64,000 bases of DNA from UBA10649 sp963793105 (GTDB taxonomy: Bacteria > Actinomycetota > Actinomycetes > S36-B12), in NCBI GenBank assembly GCA_963793105.1, contig CAWBZB010000004.1, forward strand, positions 1 to 64,000. Direction: 5' to 3'. The notes beneath the pieces were generated by a model. That model was not told where the DNA came from, did not search any database, and was given only the letters and a program-made list of their open reading frames with translations. A program made the position numbers and the translations under genes. This document shows positions 27,137-37,114 of this stretch, one piece after another; positions within the stretch are counted from its first letter, which is position 1; each line of letters begins with the position of its first letter.

Positions 27137-28798
27137 CTACAGGTACTGCCCGGTGTTGGCGACGTTCTCGATCGAGCGACCCGGCTCGGAACCCTTCTTG
27201 CCCTGGATGAGAGTGCGGATGAAGACGATCCGCTCCCCCTTCTTCCCCGAGATCCGGGCCCAGTCGTCGGGGTTCGTCGTGTTCGGAAGGTCCTCGTTCT
27301 CGCGGAACTCGTCGATGCACGCATCGAGCAGGTGCTGGACCCGGATCCCCTTGTCGCCGGTCGCCAGGAAGTCCTTGATCGCCATCTTCTTGGCACGCGC
27401 CACGATGTTCTCGATCATGGCGCCGGAGTTGAAGTCCTTGAAGTACAGGACCTCCTTGTCCCCGTTCGCGTACGTGACCTCGAGGAACTGGTTGTCGTCG
27501 GACTCGTCGTACATCCTCTCGATGGCGCTCTGGATCATGGCCCGGCAGGCCTGCCCGGGGTCGCCGCCGTTCTCTGCGAGATCCTCCGAGTGCAGCGGCA
27601 GCGTCGGTACCAGGTACTTGCTGAAGATGTCGCGGGCCGCCTCGGCATCCGGTCGCTCGATCTTGATCTTGACGTCCAGGCGGCCGGGCCGCAGGATCGC
27701 AGGGTCGATCATGTCCTCACGGTTGGACGCCCCGATCACGATGACGTTCTCGAGGCTCTCGACACCGTCGATCTCGCTCAGCAGCTGCGGGACGATGGTG
27801 TTCTCCACGTCACTGGACACGCCGGTCCCGCGGGTGCGGAACAGGGAGTCCATCTCGTCGAAGAACACGATGACGGGCATGCCCTCCGAGGCCTTCTCCC
27901 GGGCCCGCTGGAACACGAGCCGGATGTGCCGCTCGGTCTCGCCCACGTACTTGTTCAGGAGCTCCGGGCCCTTGATGTTGAGGAAGTAGGACTTCCCCTC
28001 CTCGCGACCGGTGCGCTCGGCGACCTTCTTGGCCAGCGAGTTGGCCACGGCCTTGGCGATGAGGGTCTTGCCGCACCCGGGCGGGCCGTACAGCAGGATC
28101 CCCTTGGGGGGCTTGAGTGCGTGCTCCGCGAACAGGTCCGGATGCATGAACGGCAGCTCGACGGCGTCGCGGATGGCGTCGATCTGGTCGCCGAGGCCGC
28201 CGATGTCCTGGTACCGGATGTCCGGGACCTCCTCGAGGACGAGCTCCTCCACCTCGGACTTCGGGATGCGCTCGTAGACGTAGCCGGCCCGCACGTCGCA
28301 CAGGAGCGAGTCGCCGGCCCGCACTCGCTGCGATCGCAGCGGATGGGCGATGCGGACCACGCGCTCCTCGTCGGTGTGCCCGATCACCAGGGCCCGGTCT
28401 CCGCCTTCGAGGAACTCCTTGAAGACGACGATCTCGCCGGTGCGCTCGAAAGCGAGGGCGTCGATGACGTTCAGCGACTCGTTGAGCAGGACCTCCTGGC
28501 CCGGCTGCAGGTCCTCGACGTCGATCGACGGGCTGAGCGCGACGCGCAGCTTCCGGCCGGACGACACGATGTCGGCCGTTCCGTCGTCGTGCCGGGTGAG
28601 GAAGGTGGCGAAGCCGCTGGGTGGCTCGCCGAGCCGATCGACCTCTGCCTTCAGCGTCACGATCTGGTCGCGGGCCTCCCGCAGCGTCGAGATCAGTCGC
28701 GCGTTGTGGTCCTTCTGCGCGGCCAGCTCGCCCCGCAGCTCGGTCAGGGCCGTCTCCAGCCCGTACACCCGCGCCTGCCAGCCGTCCGACTCGCTCAT
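27137..28798 (-). CDS. mpa: Proteasome-associated ATPase Mpa/ARC
   Basis: The hexameric AAA+ unfoldase that binds Pup and feeds substrates to the 20S core; 553 residues. Layout: N-terminal coiled coil (about residues 5-55) that captures Pup, tandem OB domains (about 65-205), AAA domain with Walker A GPPGCGKTLIAKA and Walker B VIVFFDEMDSLF, second region of homology ending NREDMIDPAILRPGRLD. It ends GQYL, the Tyr-containing tail that docks into the proteasome alpha ring. The ATG at 28798 follows GGGAGG and overlaps the trmI stop (ATGA). Confidence 0.97.
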   Translation of the reverse strand: MSESDGWQARVYGLETALTELRGELAAQKDHNARLISTLREARDQIVTLKAEVDRLGEPPSGFATFLTRHDDGTADIVSSGRKLRVALSPSIDVEDLQPGQEVLLNESLNVIDALAFERTGEIVVFKEFLEGGDRALVIGHTDEERVVRIAHPLRSQRVRAGDSLLCDVRAGYVYERIPKSEVEELVLEEVPDIRYQDIGGLGDQIDAIRDAVELPFMHPDLFAEHALKPPKGILLYGPPGCGKTLIAKAVANSLAKKVAERTGREEGKSYFLNIKGPELLNKYVGETERHIRLVFQRAREKASEGMPVIVFFDEMDSLFRTRGTGVSSDVENTIVPQLLSEIDGVESLENVIVIGASNREDMIDPAILRPGRLDVKIKIERPDAEAARDIFSKYLVPTLPLHSEDLAENGGDPGQACRAMIQSAIERMYDESDDNQFLEVTYANGDKEVLYFKDFNSGAMIENIVARAKKMAIKDFLATGDKGIRVQHLLDACIDEFRENEDLPNTTNPDDWARISGKKGERIVFIRTLIQGKKGSEPGRSIENVANTGQYL

Positions 28799-29826
28799 CG
28801 CGCCTCCCTGCCGTGTCCCGGCCACTGTAACCCGACCGCCCGCGATTCACGCGGGGACACGAATCGGCGAGGCGGCGGGTCACTCCTCCTGGCTGGACCC
28901 GCGTCGTCGTCGGCTGAGCCGTTGTCCTCGCTGCCCGGCCCCGCGTAGTCGCTGCCGTAGGAGCCCGGCGCCGGTCGACGTCGTCGCGGGGGAAGCACGG
29001 CGCCCGGCGCCAGTCGGCGGGCCGTGACCAGGAACCCCGTGTGCCCGTTCATCTTGTGATCCGGCCGCACCGCGAGGCCCTCGAGGTGCCAGGTGCGCAT
29101 GAGCGACTCCTCGGCCCGCGGCTCGGTCCAGCCGCCCTCCACCCTCAGCGTCTCGACCAGGCGCGACATCTGCGTGGTGGTCGCGACATAGACCACCAGC
29201 ACCCCGCCGGGTGCCAGGGCCGCACCGACCGACGCAACGCATTCCCACGGAGCGAGCATGTCGAGCACGACCGCGTCGAGGTCCCGTTCGGCAAGTGCCT
29301 CGGCGAGGTCTCCGATCGTCAGCGTCCAGGAGGACGGCCGGCCGCCGAACCAGCGGGAGACGTTGCCCTCGGCGATCTCTGCGAAGTCCTCGCGTCGCTC
29401 GTAGCTGTAGACGTGCCCCTGGTCGCCGACCGCGCGGACCAGGGAGCAGGTCATGGCTCCCGAGCCCACGCCCGCCTCGGCGACCCGCGCGCCTGGCCCG
29501 AGGTTCGCCAGGCCCACGATGCGGGCCGCGTCCTTGGGGTAGATCACCTGGGCACCACGCGGCATCGCGAGGACGAAGTCATCGAGGATCGGCCGGAGCG
29601 CGAGGTACGAGGTCCCGTTGGTGGATGTGACGACGGTGCCCTCCGGCTGGCCCAGCAGGTCGTCGTGCGGGACACGACCGCGGTGGGTGTGGAACTCCTT
29701 GCCCACCTCGAGCGTGATGGTGTGCATCTTGCCGCGCGGGTCGGTGAGCTGCACGAGGTCGCCGACGACGAAGGGTCCTCGTCGTCGAGCGGCCGCGATT
29801 CCTGTCGATCCCACGTCTGCTGGCAC
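28795..29826 (-). CDS. trmI: tRNA (adenine-N1-)-methyltransferase TrmI
   Basis: Methylates A58 in the T-loop of tRNAs using AdoMet. The 343-residue protein has the TrmI N-terminal beta domain (GDLVQLTDPRGKMHTITLE), then the methyltransferase core: IYPKDAARIVGLANLGPGARVAEAGVGSGAMT, VYSYERREDFAEIA and DAVVLDMLAPWE. The last 60 residues are low-complexity and proline/arginine-rich. It starts with GTG at 29826 seven bases after TAGCGT and overlaps mpa by four bases, as in the mycobacterial locus (Rv2118c next to the proteasome genes). Confidence 0.93.
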   Translation of the reverse strand: MPADVGSTGIAAARRRGPFVVGDLVQLTDPRGKMHTITLEVGKEFHTHRGRVPHDDLLGQPEGTVVTSTNGTSYLALRPILDDFVLAMPRGAQVIYPKDAARIVGLANLGPGARVAEAGVGSGAMTCSLVRAVGDQGHVYSYERREDFAEIAEGNVSRWFGGRPSSWTLTIGDLAEALAERDLDAVVLDMLAPWECVASVGAALAPGGVLVVYVATTTQMSRLVETLRVEGGWTEPRAEESLMRTWHLEGLAVRPDHKMNGHTGFLVTARRLAPGAVLPPRRRRPAPGSYGSDYAGPGSEDNGSADDDAGPARRSDPPPRRFVSPRESRAVGLQWPGHGREAR

Positions 29827-29833
29827 CCGCTGA

Positions 29834-29839
29834 ACGCTA
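29834..29839 (-). promoter_or_regulatory. -10 hexamer of a leaderless trmI-mpa promoter
   Basis: Minus-strand TAGCGT followed by seven bases and the trmI GTG at 29826. It faces the divergent hexamer of the RecB-like gene 40 bases away. Confidence 0.5.
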
Positions 29840-29879
29840 CCCGCCGGGCTGCACCGCGGCGTGGGGGCGTCCTCGCGAC

Positions 29880-29885
29880 TACGCT
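29880..29885 (+). promoter_or_regulatory. -10 hexamer of a leaderless RecB-like nuclease promoter
   Basis: TACGCT, then six bases, then the ATG at 29892. Confidence 0.5.
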
Positions 29886-29891
29886 CGAGCG

Positions 29892-30777
29892 ATGACCGAC
29901 GTGGCCCCGACGCCCCCGTTCCCGGCCTCCCTGTCGCCCTCGCGCGCCGCCGATTTCATGACCTGCCCGCTGCTCTTCCGGTTCCGATCGATCGACCGGC
30001 TCCCCGAGGAGCCGTCGGCTGCCGCCGTGCGCGGCACACTGGTGCACCGCGCCCTGGAGACGCTCTTCGACCTGCCGGCGGCCGAGCGCACCGTCGGCGC
30101 CGCATCGGTCCTCGTGCGGCGGGCCTTCGACGAGATGGCGCAGGACGAGCCGGAGGCGGCGGACACGATGCGGACCGGACCCGGGAGCGAGCCGGTGCTG
30201 GACGTGTCAGGCCTGCTGGACGCGTACTTCGCCCTCGAGGACCCCCGTCGCCTCGAGCCGCACGCCCGGGAGCTGGCCGTATCCGCTCAGCTGTCGGAGT
30301 CCTTCGAGGTCCGAGGTTTCATCGACCGGGTCGACCGCACGGCCGACGGCCGCATCCGCATCGTGGACTACAAGACCGGACGATCTCCCGGGGCCGGCTA
30401 CGAGTCGAAGGCGATGTTCCAGATGCGCTTCTACGCCCTGGCGTGGTGGCGCATGACCGGCGACGTTCCGCGCCTGCTCCAGCTGATGTACCTCGGCAAC
30501 GGCGAGGTGCTCCGCTACGAGCCGGAGGAGGATGACCTCGACGGCCACCGAGCGGAAGGTGCTCGCGCTGCGCGACGCCATCTCGCGCGCGGCCGATGCG
30601 CGCGCGTTCGACCCGTCGCCGTCACGCCTGTGCGACTGGTGCAGCCATCGCGCGCTGTGCCCCGCGTGGGAGGGCACCCCTCCCCCGCTGCCGGAGCGGG
30701 CGGCCTGGCCGACCTCGTCACGCACCGATGCGCCCCTGAAGCCCGGCGGCGAACCTGACGCGGAGTCGGACGCCTAG
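29892..30777 (+). CDS. RecB-like PD-(D/E)XK nuclease with Cys cluster (one frame break)
   Basis: About 294 residues after repair. Nuclease core: VRGTLVHRALETLFDL, FEVRGFIDRVDRTADGRI and IVDYKTGRSP with the Asp and the (D/E)XK lysine. A cysteine in FMTCPLLFRF near residue 25 plus CDWCSHRALCP at the C-terminus form the spacing of the 4Fe-4S cluster seen in AddB/Cas4-type nucleases. The final 80 residues follow a one-base insertion near 30537 (CTC/CTG leucine codon), continuing TATERKVLALRDAISRAAD. The homologue lies next to trmI in M. tuberculosis (Rv2119). Substrate and partners are unknown. It ends in a CTAG overlap with the convergent HAD gene. Confidence 0.87.
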
Positions 30778-31497
30778 CGAGCTTCCCCGACGGCGCCCTC
30801 GGGGCGCCCCGCCCGCGACCAGAGGCCGGCCAGCGAGGTGCCCTCGAGGGTGTCGATGACGAGCGTGCCCGGCGCGTCGATGTGTGCGATGTGCGGGATG
30901 GCGACGACGCGGCAGCCCGCGGCGACGGCCGAGGTCACTCCGGTCGGCGAGTCCTCCAGTGCCAGGCACTGCGAGGGCTGGCGCCTGCAGCAGCGCTGCA
31001 GCCGTGAGATACGGATCCGGATGGGGCTTGCTGTTCTGCACGTCGTCGCCGGCCACCACCGCGTCAAAGGCCACCATGCCGAGATCGGCCTCGACCTGCT
31101 CGCGGACGGCGTCGATGAGCCGGTTCCAGGACGCGGACACCAGCGCCGTCGGCACTCCCAGTCGGCGGCACTCCTGCAGGAGGTCGCGGGCTCCTGGGCG
31201 CCACTGCACCTGGCCGGCGCGCAATCGCGTCTCCATGGCGTCCAGGAGCATGGTTCCGACGTCGTCCGTCGAGGCGTCGCAGCCCGCCCGTTCGATCATG
31301 TAGTCGGCCACTCGCTCCAGCGGACCGCCGAGGCAGTGCATCTGGTCCGCCTCCGACCAGGTGCCGCCGAGCCGGGCCATGACGTCGTGCTCGGCGTCCA
31401 GCCACAGGCCCTCGCTGTCGACGAGGGTCCCGTCCATGTCGAAGAGGACCGCCAGCGGCAGGCCGTCAGGTGCTGCGTCGGCGTGGGAAGGCGTCAC
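30774..31497 (-). CDS. HAD-superfamily hydrolase (one frame break)
   Basis: A beta-phosphoglucomutase/phosphatase-like HAD protein of about 240 residues. Motif I is VLFDMDGTLVDSEG (nucleophile Asp and general acid Asp), motif II ALVSASWN, motif III lysine in DVQNSKPHPDPYLTAA, motif IV LALEDSPTGVTSAVAAG. The last part follows a one-base insertion near 30973 at a leucine codon. The GTG start at 31497 overlaps the stop of the small upstream gene (GTGA). Substrate cannot be inferred. Confidence 0.87.
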
Positions 31498-31730
31498 GTG
31501 GCTGTGGACTGAGCCGCGAACACGGGGGCGAGCGCCTCGAGGGTGTCGAGGGTCTGCGGCCACGGCATGATCTCCACGCGGGTGACGCCCACGTCGGCGA
31601 ACCGACTGAGCGTGTCGGCGCCCAGTTCCTCGGCCCGCGTCGCCATGGTCGCAATCTGCCGCCAACGGGGCGGTGTTCCGTCGGAAGGCCGTTCCAGCAT
31701 CGGCAGCACGAACCCCAGATCCACGCTCAT
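31494..31730 (-). pseudogene. Internally deleted luciferase-like monooxygenase remnant
   Basis: A 78-codon open frame whose first half (DLGFVLPMLERPSDG...MATRAEELGADTL) looks like the N-terminal strand and helix of a luciferase-like flavin oxidoreductase, and whose second half (SRFADVGVTRVEIMPWPQTL...LEALAPVFA) looks like the family's C-terminal helices. About 200 residues of the barrel that should lie between are missing, with the two ends joined in frame at about residue 41/42. A GGGGG sequence precedes the ATG, and the stop overlaps the HAD start. As it stands it cannot form a TIM barrel. A true small protein is the alternative. Confidence 0.6.
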
Positions 31731-31769
31731 GAGGGTCCCCCTTCAGGCGAGCGGCACGTACGGCACCGG

Positions 31770-34700
31770 CTACGTGGCGTTGAAGTACTTGGCCTCGGGA
31801 TGGTGCGTGATGATCGCGCTGGTCGACTGCTCGGGGTGCAGCTGGAACTCCTCGGACAGCTCTACGCCGATGCGGCCGGGCTCCAGGAGGTCCATGAGCA
31901 TGACCTGCTGCTCGAGTTCCGGGCAGGCCGGGTAGCCGAAGGAGTAGCGGCTGCCGCGGTAGCCCTGCTTCGCGATGAGGTAGTCCATGTCGGCACTGTC
32001 GAACTCCGCCAGCCCCAGCTCCTCGCGGACCCGCGCGTGCCAGTACTCGGCCAGTGCCTCCGTGAGCTGGACGGAGAGGCCATGCAGCTCGAGGTAGTCG
32101 CGGTAGGAGTCGGACTCGAACAGTGCGCCCGTGGCCCGCGAAGCCGCCTGACCCATCGTCACGATGGTGAATGCGACAGCGTCGATCTCACCGGAGGACT
32201 TCGGCCGGAAGAAGTCCGACAGGCACAGGTGGCGACCTCGTCGCTGGCGCGGGAAGCTGAATCGCGTCCGCTCCTTGCCCTCGTCGGGACCCTCGTGCCA
32301 CAGGACGACGAGGTCGTTGCCCTCGGAGTAGCAGGGGAAGTAGCCGTACACGACGGCCGGCTCGATCATCCCCTCCGTCTGGACCCGGTCGAGCCATCGG
32401 CGAAGCCGCGGCCGGCCCTCGGTCTCGACGAGCTCGTCGTAGGAAGGCCCGTCCCCTCGGGTCGGCTTCAGCCCCCACTGCCCGAGGAACAGTGCCCTCT
32501 CGTCGAGGTAGGGGACGTACTCCGCCAGGGACACGCCCTTGACGATGCGGTCGCCCCAGAACGGCGGTGTCGGGATCCTGACGTCGACCGCTACATCCGA
32601 CCGGTCCGGCAGGTCCTCGGGTTCGGTCATCGCGGGCCGAGCAGCGGTGGTGACCCGCCGTACCCGGCGCTCGGGAAGCGCCGCTCCCGGCACGCCGCGC
32701 TTGACTCCCATCACGGCGTCCATGAGGCGCAGGCCCTCGAACGCATCGCGTGCGTAGCGCACCTCCCCGGAGTAGATGTCCGCGAGGTCCTGCTCCACGT
32801 AGGAGCGCGTCAAGGCGGCTCCCCCGAGCACCACGGGGAAGCGTTCGCCGAGTCCCCGGGCGTTCAGCTCCTCCAGGTTCTCCTTCATGATGACGGTGCT
32901 CTTGACGAGCAGCCCGCTCATCCCGATGAGGTCCGCGCTGTGGGTCTCGGCGGCCTCGATGATCGTGGAGATCGGCTGCTTGATGCCGATGTTCACGACG
33001 TTGTAGCCGTTGTTGGTCAGGATGATGTCGACGAGGTTCTTCCCGATGTCGTGGACATCGCCCTTGACCGTCGCCAGGACCATGGTGCCCTTGCCGGACT
33101 CGTCGCTGCGCTCCATGTGCGGCTCGAGGTGGGCGACGGCCGTCTTCATGACCTCCGCGCTCTGCAGGACGAAGGGCAGCTGCATCTCGCCCGATGCGAA
33201 CAGCTCGCCGACCACCTTCATGCCCGCGAGGAGGGTGTCGTTGACGATCTCCAGGGCCGGTCGGTCCTTCAGGGCCTCGTCGAGATCTGCCTCCAGGCCC
33301 TGGCGCTCCCCGTCGATGATGCGTCGCTCGAGTCGCTCGAAGAGCGGGAGTCCGGCGAGCTCCTCGGCCTTGGAGGCGGAGAGCGACCTGGCCTCCACCC
33401 CCTCGAACAGCTCGAGGAACCTCTGCAGCGGGTCGTACTCCACGTTCCCGTCGGCGTCGTACCTGCGACGGTCGTAGACCAGGTCGAGGGCGACGTGACG
33501 CTGCTCGTCCGGGATCTTCGACATGGGCAGGATCTTGGAGGCATGCACGATGGCCGAGTCGAGCCCGGCGTTGGTGCACTCGTGGAGGAATACCGAGTTC
33601 AGGACCTGCCGCGCGGCCGGATTCAGGCCGAAGGACACGTTGGACAGCCCGAGCGTCGTCTGGACCTCGGGGTAGAGGGTCTTCAGCTGGCGGATCGCCT
33701 CGAGGGTCTCGATGCCATCGCGCCGCGTCTCCTCCTGGCCGGTGGCGATCGGGAAGGTCAGGGTGTCCACGAGGATGTCGCCCACGCTCATTCCCCAGCG
33801 CCCGGTCAGGTCGCGGATGAGCCGATCGGCCACCCGCACCTTCCACTCCGCGGTGCGCGCCTGGCCCTCCTCGTCGATCGTGAGGGCCACGACCGCGGCG
33901 CCGTGCTCCGCGACCAGCGGCATGATCCGGCTGATCCGGGAGCCGGGCTCGTCGCCGTCCTCGTAGTTCACCGAGTTCACGACCGCGCGACCGCCCAGCA
34001 TCTCCAGGCCGGCCTCGAGGACGTTCGGCTCGGTCGAGTCCAGGACGATCGGGAGCGTGGACGCGGTGGCCAGCCGGCCGGCCAGCTCCTTCATGTCCGC
34101 GACCCCGTCGCGGCCCACGTAGTCGATGCAGAGGTCCAGGAGGTGGGCGCCGTCGCGGATCTGGTCCCGGGCGATCTCGACGCAGTCCTCCCATCGCTGC
34201 TCGAGCATGGCGTCCCGGAACGCCTTGGATCCGTTGGCATTGGTCCGCTCGCCGATGGACAGGTACGCCGTGTCCTGCCGGAACGGCACCGCCTGGTACA
34301 GGGACGCGGCCGCGGACTCCGGGCGGGGCGATCGCGGGGTCAGCTCCCGGCCCCGGACGCGATCGACCACCTGCTTGAGGTGCTCGGGCGTCGTGCCGCA
34401 GCAGCCCCCGACGAGGGAGAGGCCGAAGTCGCGGGTGAAGACGTCGTGGGCGTCGGCGAGCTCCCCGGGGGTGAGCGGGTAGTGCGCGCCGTCGGACGTG
34501 AGCACGGGAAGGCCGGCGTTGGGCATGCAGGAGATCCCGATGCCCGACGTCCGCGCCAGGGTGCGCAGGTGCTCGCTCATCTCGGCCGGCCCGGTCGCGC
34601 AGTTCAGGCCGATCATGTCGATGTGCAGGGGCGCGAGCGAGGTGAGGGCAGCCCCGATCTCGCTGCCGAGCAGCATGGTCCCGGTGGTCTCCACGGTGAC

Positions 34701-35301
34701 CTGGGCGAAGATCGGGAGATCGATCCCGGCCTCCTGGAGCGCCCGACGGGCGCCCACGATCGCGGCCTTCGCCTGCAGGAGGTCCTGGGCCGTCTCGATG
34801 AGGATGGCATCCGCGCCGCCGGCGGCGAGTCCTGCCACCTGCTGCTGGTACGCGTCCCGCAGGACGGCGTAGGGGGCGTGGCCCAGGCTGGGCAGCTTGG
34901 TGCCCGGCCCGACGGAGCCGAGGACCCAGCGCGGGTGCGCCGGGGTGGACCAGCCGTCCGCGGCCCTGCGCGCGATGGCCGCCCCCGCCTCCGCCAGCTC
35001 GAAGATGCGGTCGGTGATGTCGTACTCGCCGAGGTTCGCGAGATTGGCCCCGAAGGTGTTCGTCTCGACGCAGTCGACGCCGACCGCGAAGTAGGCGTCG
35101 TGGACGCTGGCCACCAGCTCCGGGCGCGTGACGTTGAGGATCTCGTTGCAGCCCTCGTACCCCTGGAAGTCGTCGAGGCTCGGGTCGGCGGCCTGGAGCA
35201 TGGTGCCCATCGCACCGTCAGCGACGACGACGCGCTTGGCGAGGGCGTCCCGCAGTGACCCGCGGCCGACCGTGGGGTGTGGGTGAGGGTGTCGAAACCA
35301 T
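31770..35301 (-). CDS. metH: Cobalamin-dependent methionine synthase (N-terminal frame break)
   Basis: Transfers a methyl group from methyltetrahydrofolate to homocysteine. About 1,175 residues with all four modules: homocysteine-binding domain (zinc cysteines in MIGLNCATG and GGCCGTTPEH), pterin-binding domain (SIGERTNANGSKAF), B12 domain (VKGDVHDIGKNLVDIIL with the cobalt-ligand His, MSGLLVKST) and the reactivation domain (KQGYRGSRYSFGYPACPE). From 35255 down the frame is intact, and the conserved LRDALAKRVVVADGAMGTML runs upstream past the first in-frame ATG (35210). I place the start at ATG 35301, eight bases after a TAGGCT hexamer; this needs one extra base removed between 35256 and 35298. 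Confidence 0.93.
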
Positions 35302-35309
35302 GATGCGCA

Positions 35310-35315
35310 AGCCTA
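35310..35315 (-). promoter_or_regulatory. -10 hexamer of the metH promoter
   Basis: Minus-strand TAGGCT ends eight bases before the ATG at 35301, giving a leader of zero to two bases. There is no room for a cobalamin riboswitch before the divergent hydrolase gene. Confidence 0.45.
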
Positions 35316-35347
35316 CTGATCGCCGCGACGGGCACCACGCGGCGCAC

Positions 35348-35353
35348 TACGGT
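35348..35353 (+). promoter_or_regulatory. -10 hexamer of a leaderless hydrolase promoter
   Basis: TACGGT, six bases, then ATG at 35360; divergent from metH. Confidence 0.45.
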
Positions 35354-35359
35354 GGTCCG

Positions 35360-36262
35360 ATGGCAGGGGTGGCGGGGCGCCAGTGGGTCAGGTCGACACC
35401 CGATGTCGACCTGCTGCTCGAGGTCCACGACGCGCCGGCCGCGTCGACGCCGCCGGTGCTCCTGCTGCACGGGCTCAGCCAGCAGGGCCGCTTCTGGGGG
35501 CCGGTCGTCCGCCGCCTGCGCAGCCGCCCGGTGGCCACGCTCGACCAGCGGGGACACGGCGAGTCCGACACCTCGGTCCGACGCGGACTACGGCGTCGAG
35601 ACCTGCGCACGCGACGTGGTCGCCGCCCTGGACCACCTCGGCTGGGACCGGGCCGTCGTCGTGGGTCACTCATGGGGAGCGTCCGTGGCCCTCTCGGCGG
35701 CGGCGATCGCACCGGACCGGGTCAGCGGCGCCGTTCTCGTCGACGGCGGGCTCTGGTCGGCGGGCGGCCTCGGCCCCCGCGCGGAGATCCGCGAGCGCCT
35801 GACGCCTCCCGCCCTCGGCATCCCCGCGGACGAGCTGTGGGCACGGGTGCGCCTGGGCGACCTGGCGCCCGCCTGGTCCGACGAGATCCGGGCGGCCCTT
35901 GAGCCGACCTTCGCGACGGACGACGCCGGACTCGTGCGGACGCGACTCGGGATGGAGCGGCACCTGCGGGTACTCGACGGCCTGCTCGACCACGACCCGG
36001 ACGCAGACCTCGATGCGTGCGAGCGGTCCGGGCGTGCGGATCTGGGCGGCGGTCTGCGAGCCCCGGGGCGAGTCGGCGTCCGGCGGACTCGGACCACGCG
36101 CTGTGGTTCGGGCTGAAGCGGGCGGCGGCCGCATCGGCCGCCACCCGGTCGAACATGATCGTCCACCGGTGGCCGGGTGCTGTCCACGACGTACCCTTGC
36201 AGTGGCCGGCGCTCGTGGCGGGCCTCGTGGACACGGTGGTCGAGGATCGGGAGGGCGCGTGA
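35360..36262 (+). CDS. Alpha/beta hydrolase (three frame breaks)
   Basis: About 299 residues after repair. Motifs in order: VLLLHGLSQQGRFWGPV with the oxyanion HG, LDQRGHGES, then after a break near 35565 DADYGVETCARDVVAALD and the nucleophile elbow VVVGHSWGASVAL (Ser), a cap region to LLDHDPDADLDA, then after breaks near 36029 and 36081 VRIWAAVCEPRGES and HALWFGLKRAAA, ending RWPGAVHDVPLQWPALVAGL with the catalytic His in AVHDVP. All three breaks can be closed at serine codons (TCC/TCG). Its stop overlaps the PAC2 start (GTGA). Substrate unknown. Confidence 0.82.
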
Positions 36263-37108
36263 TCGAGCTCGACGAGTTCCCGGTGCTGGTCGACCCGGTG
36301 ATGGTGGCCGCCTTCGAGGGCTGGAACGACGCCGGCGACTCTGCCTCGGGCACGGTGGCCCACCTCCGCGAGGTCTGGGACGCGGAACCCCTCGCCGACC
36401 TCGACTCGGAGGAGTACTACGACTACCAGGTCAACCGCCCGCACATCAGCGTCGACGAGACCGGGGTGCGCAGCCTGACCTGGCCTGCCACTCGCGTCTA
36501 CGTCGCTCGCGTTCCGCTCTTCCCGCGCGACATCGTGCTCGTCCAGGGCATCGAGCCGAACATGAAGTGGCAGCAGTTCGTCCGCGAGATCCTCGGACTT
36601 GCTGCCGAACTGGACGTCTCGACCGTGGTGACCCTGGGGGCACTCCTCTCGGACATCCCCCACACCCGACCGGTCCCCGTGACCGGCAGCACCTCCGATG
36701 CCGCCCTGGGCGCCGACCTCGGCCTGGAGCCGTCGACGTACGAGGGCCCGACCGGCATCGTGGGGGTGCTGCAGGAGGCGTGCACGCGATTCGGCATCTC
36801 CTCGGTGTCCCTGTGGGCGGCGGTCCCCCACTACGTCGCGCAGCCTCCCTGCCCGAAGGCCACCCTCGCCCTCGTCCGGCGGATCGAGGACATCCTGGAC
36901 GTGCCGGTCCCCCTCGGTGACCTCGTCGAGGAGGCCCGCGCCTGGGAGCTGGGCGTCGACGAGCTCGCCGCGGAGGACGAGGAGGTCGCCGACTACGTCA
37001 AGCAGCTCGAGGAGGCACGCGACGCGGCTGACCTCCCCGAGGCCAGCGGCGAGGCGATCGCCCGCGAGTTCGAGCGCTACCTGACGGCGTCGGGGCTCGG
37101 ACGGCTAG
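36259..37108 (+). CDS. PAC2 family protein (probable late frame break)
   Basis: About 282 residues, similar to the proteasome-assembly-chaperone-2 family proteins found next to metH in mycobacteria (Rv2125). Conserved stretches: VMVAAFEGWNDAGDSASG near the N-terminus, YDYQVNRPHI, VLVQGIEPNMKW, and SLWAAVPHYVAQPPCPKATL. As written the frame stays open to 37320, running 200 bases into the convergent pgi gene; one extra base near 37098 (leucine CTC/CTG) would make it end GLDG at the TAG at 37106-37108, which matches the family length, so I use that end. Function in bacteria is not established; coupling to the Pup system is only a suggestion from the family name. Confidence 0.8.
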
Positions 37109-37114
37109 CGCGAC

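Noticed and set aside
31470..35258. A 1,262-codon plus-strand open frame opposite metH
   Set aside because: It is a shadow of metH; high GC suppresses stops on the opposite strand. The translation has no recognisable domain, while metH has all four modules.
35302..35359. Cobalamin riboswitch upstream of metH
   Set aside because: The gap to the divergent gene is under 60 bases, too short for a riboswitch, and no B12 box is seen.
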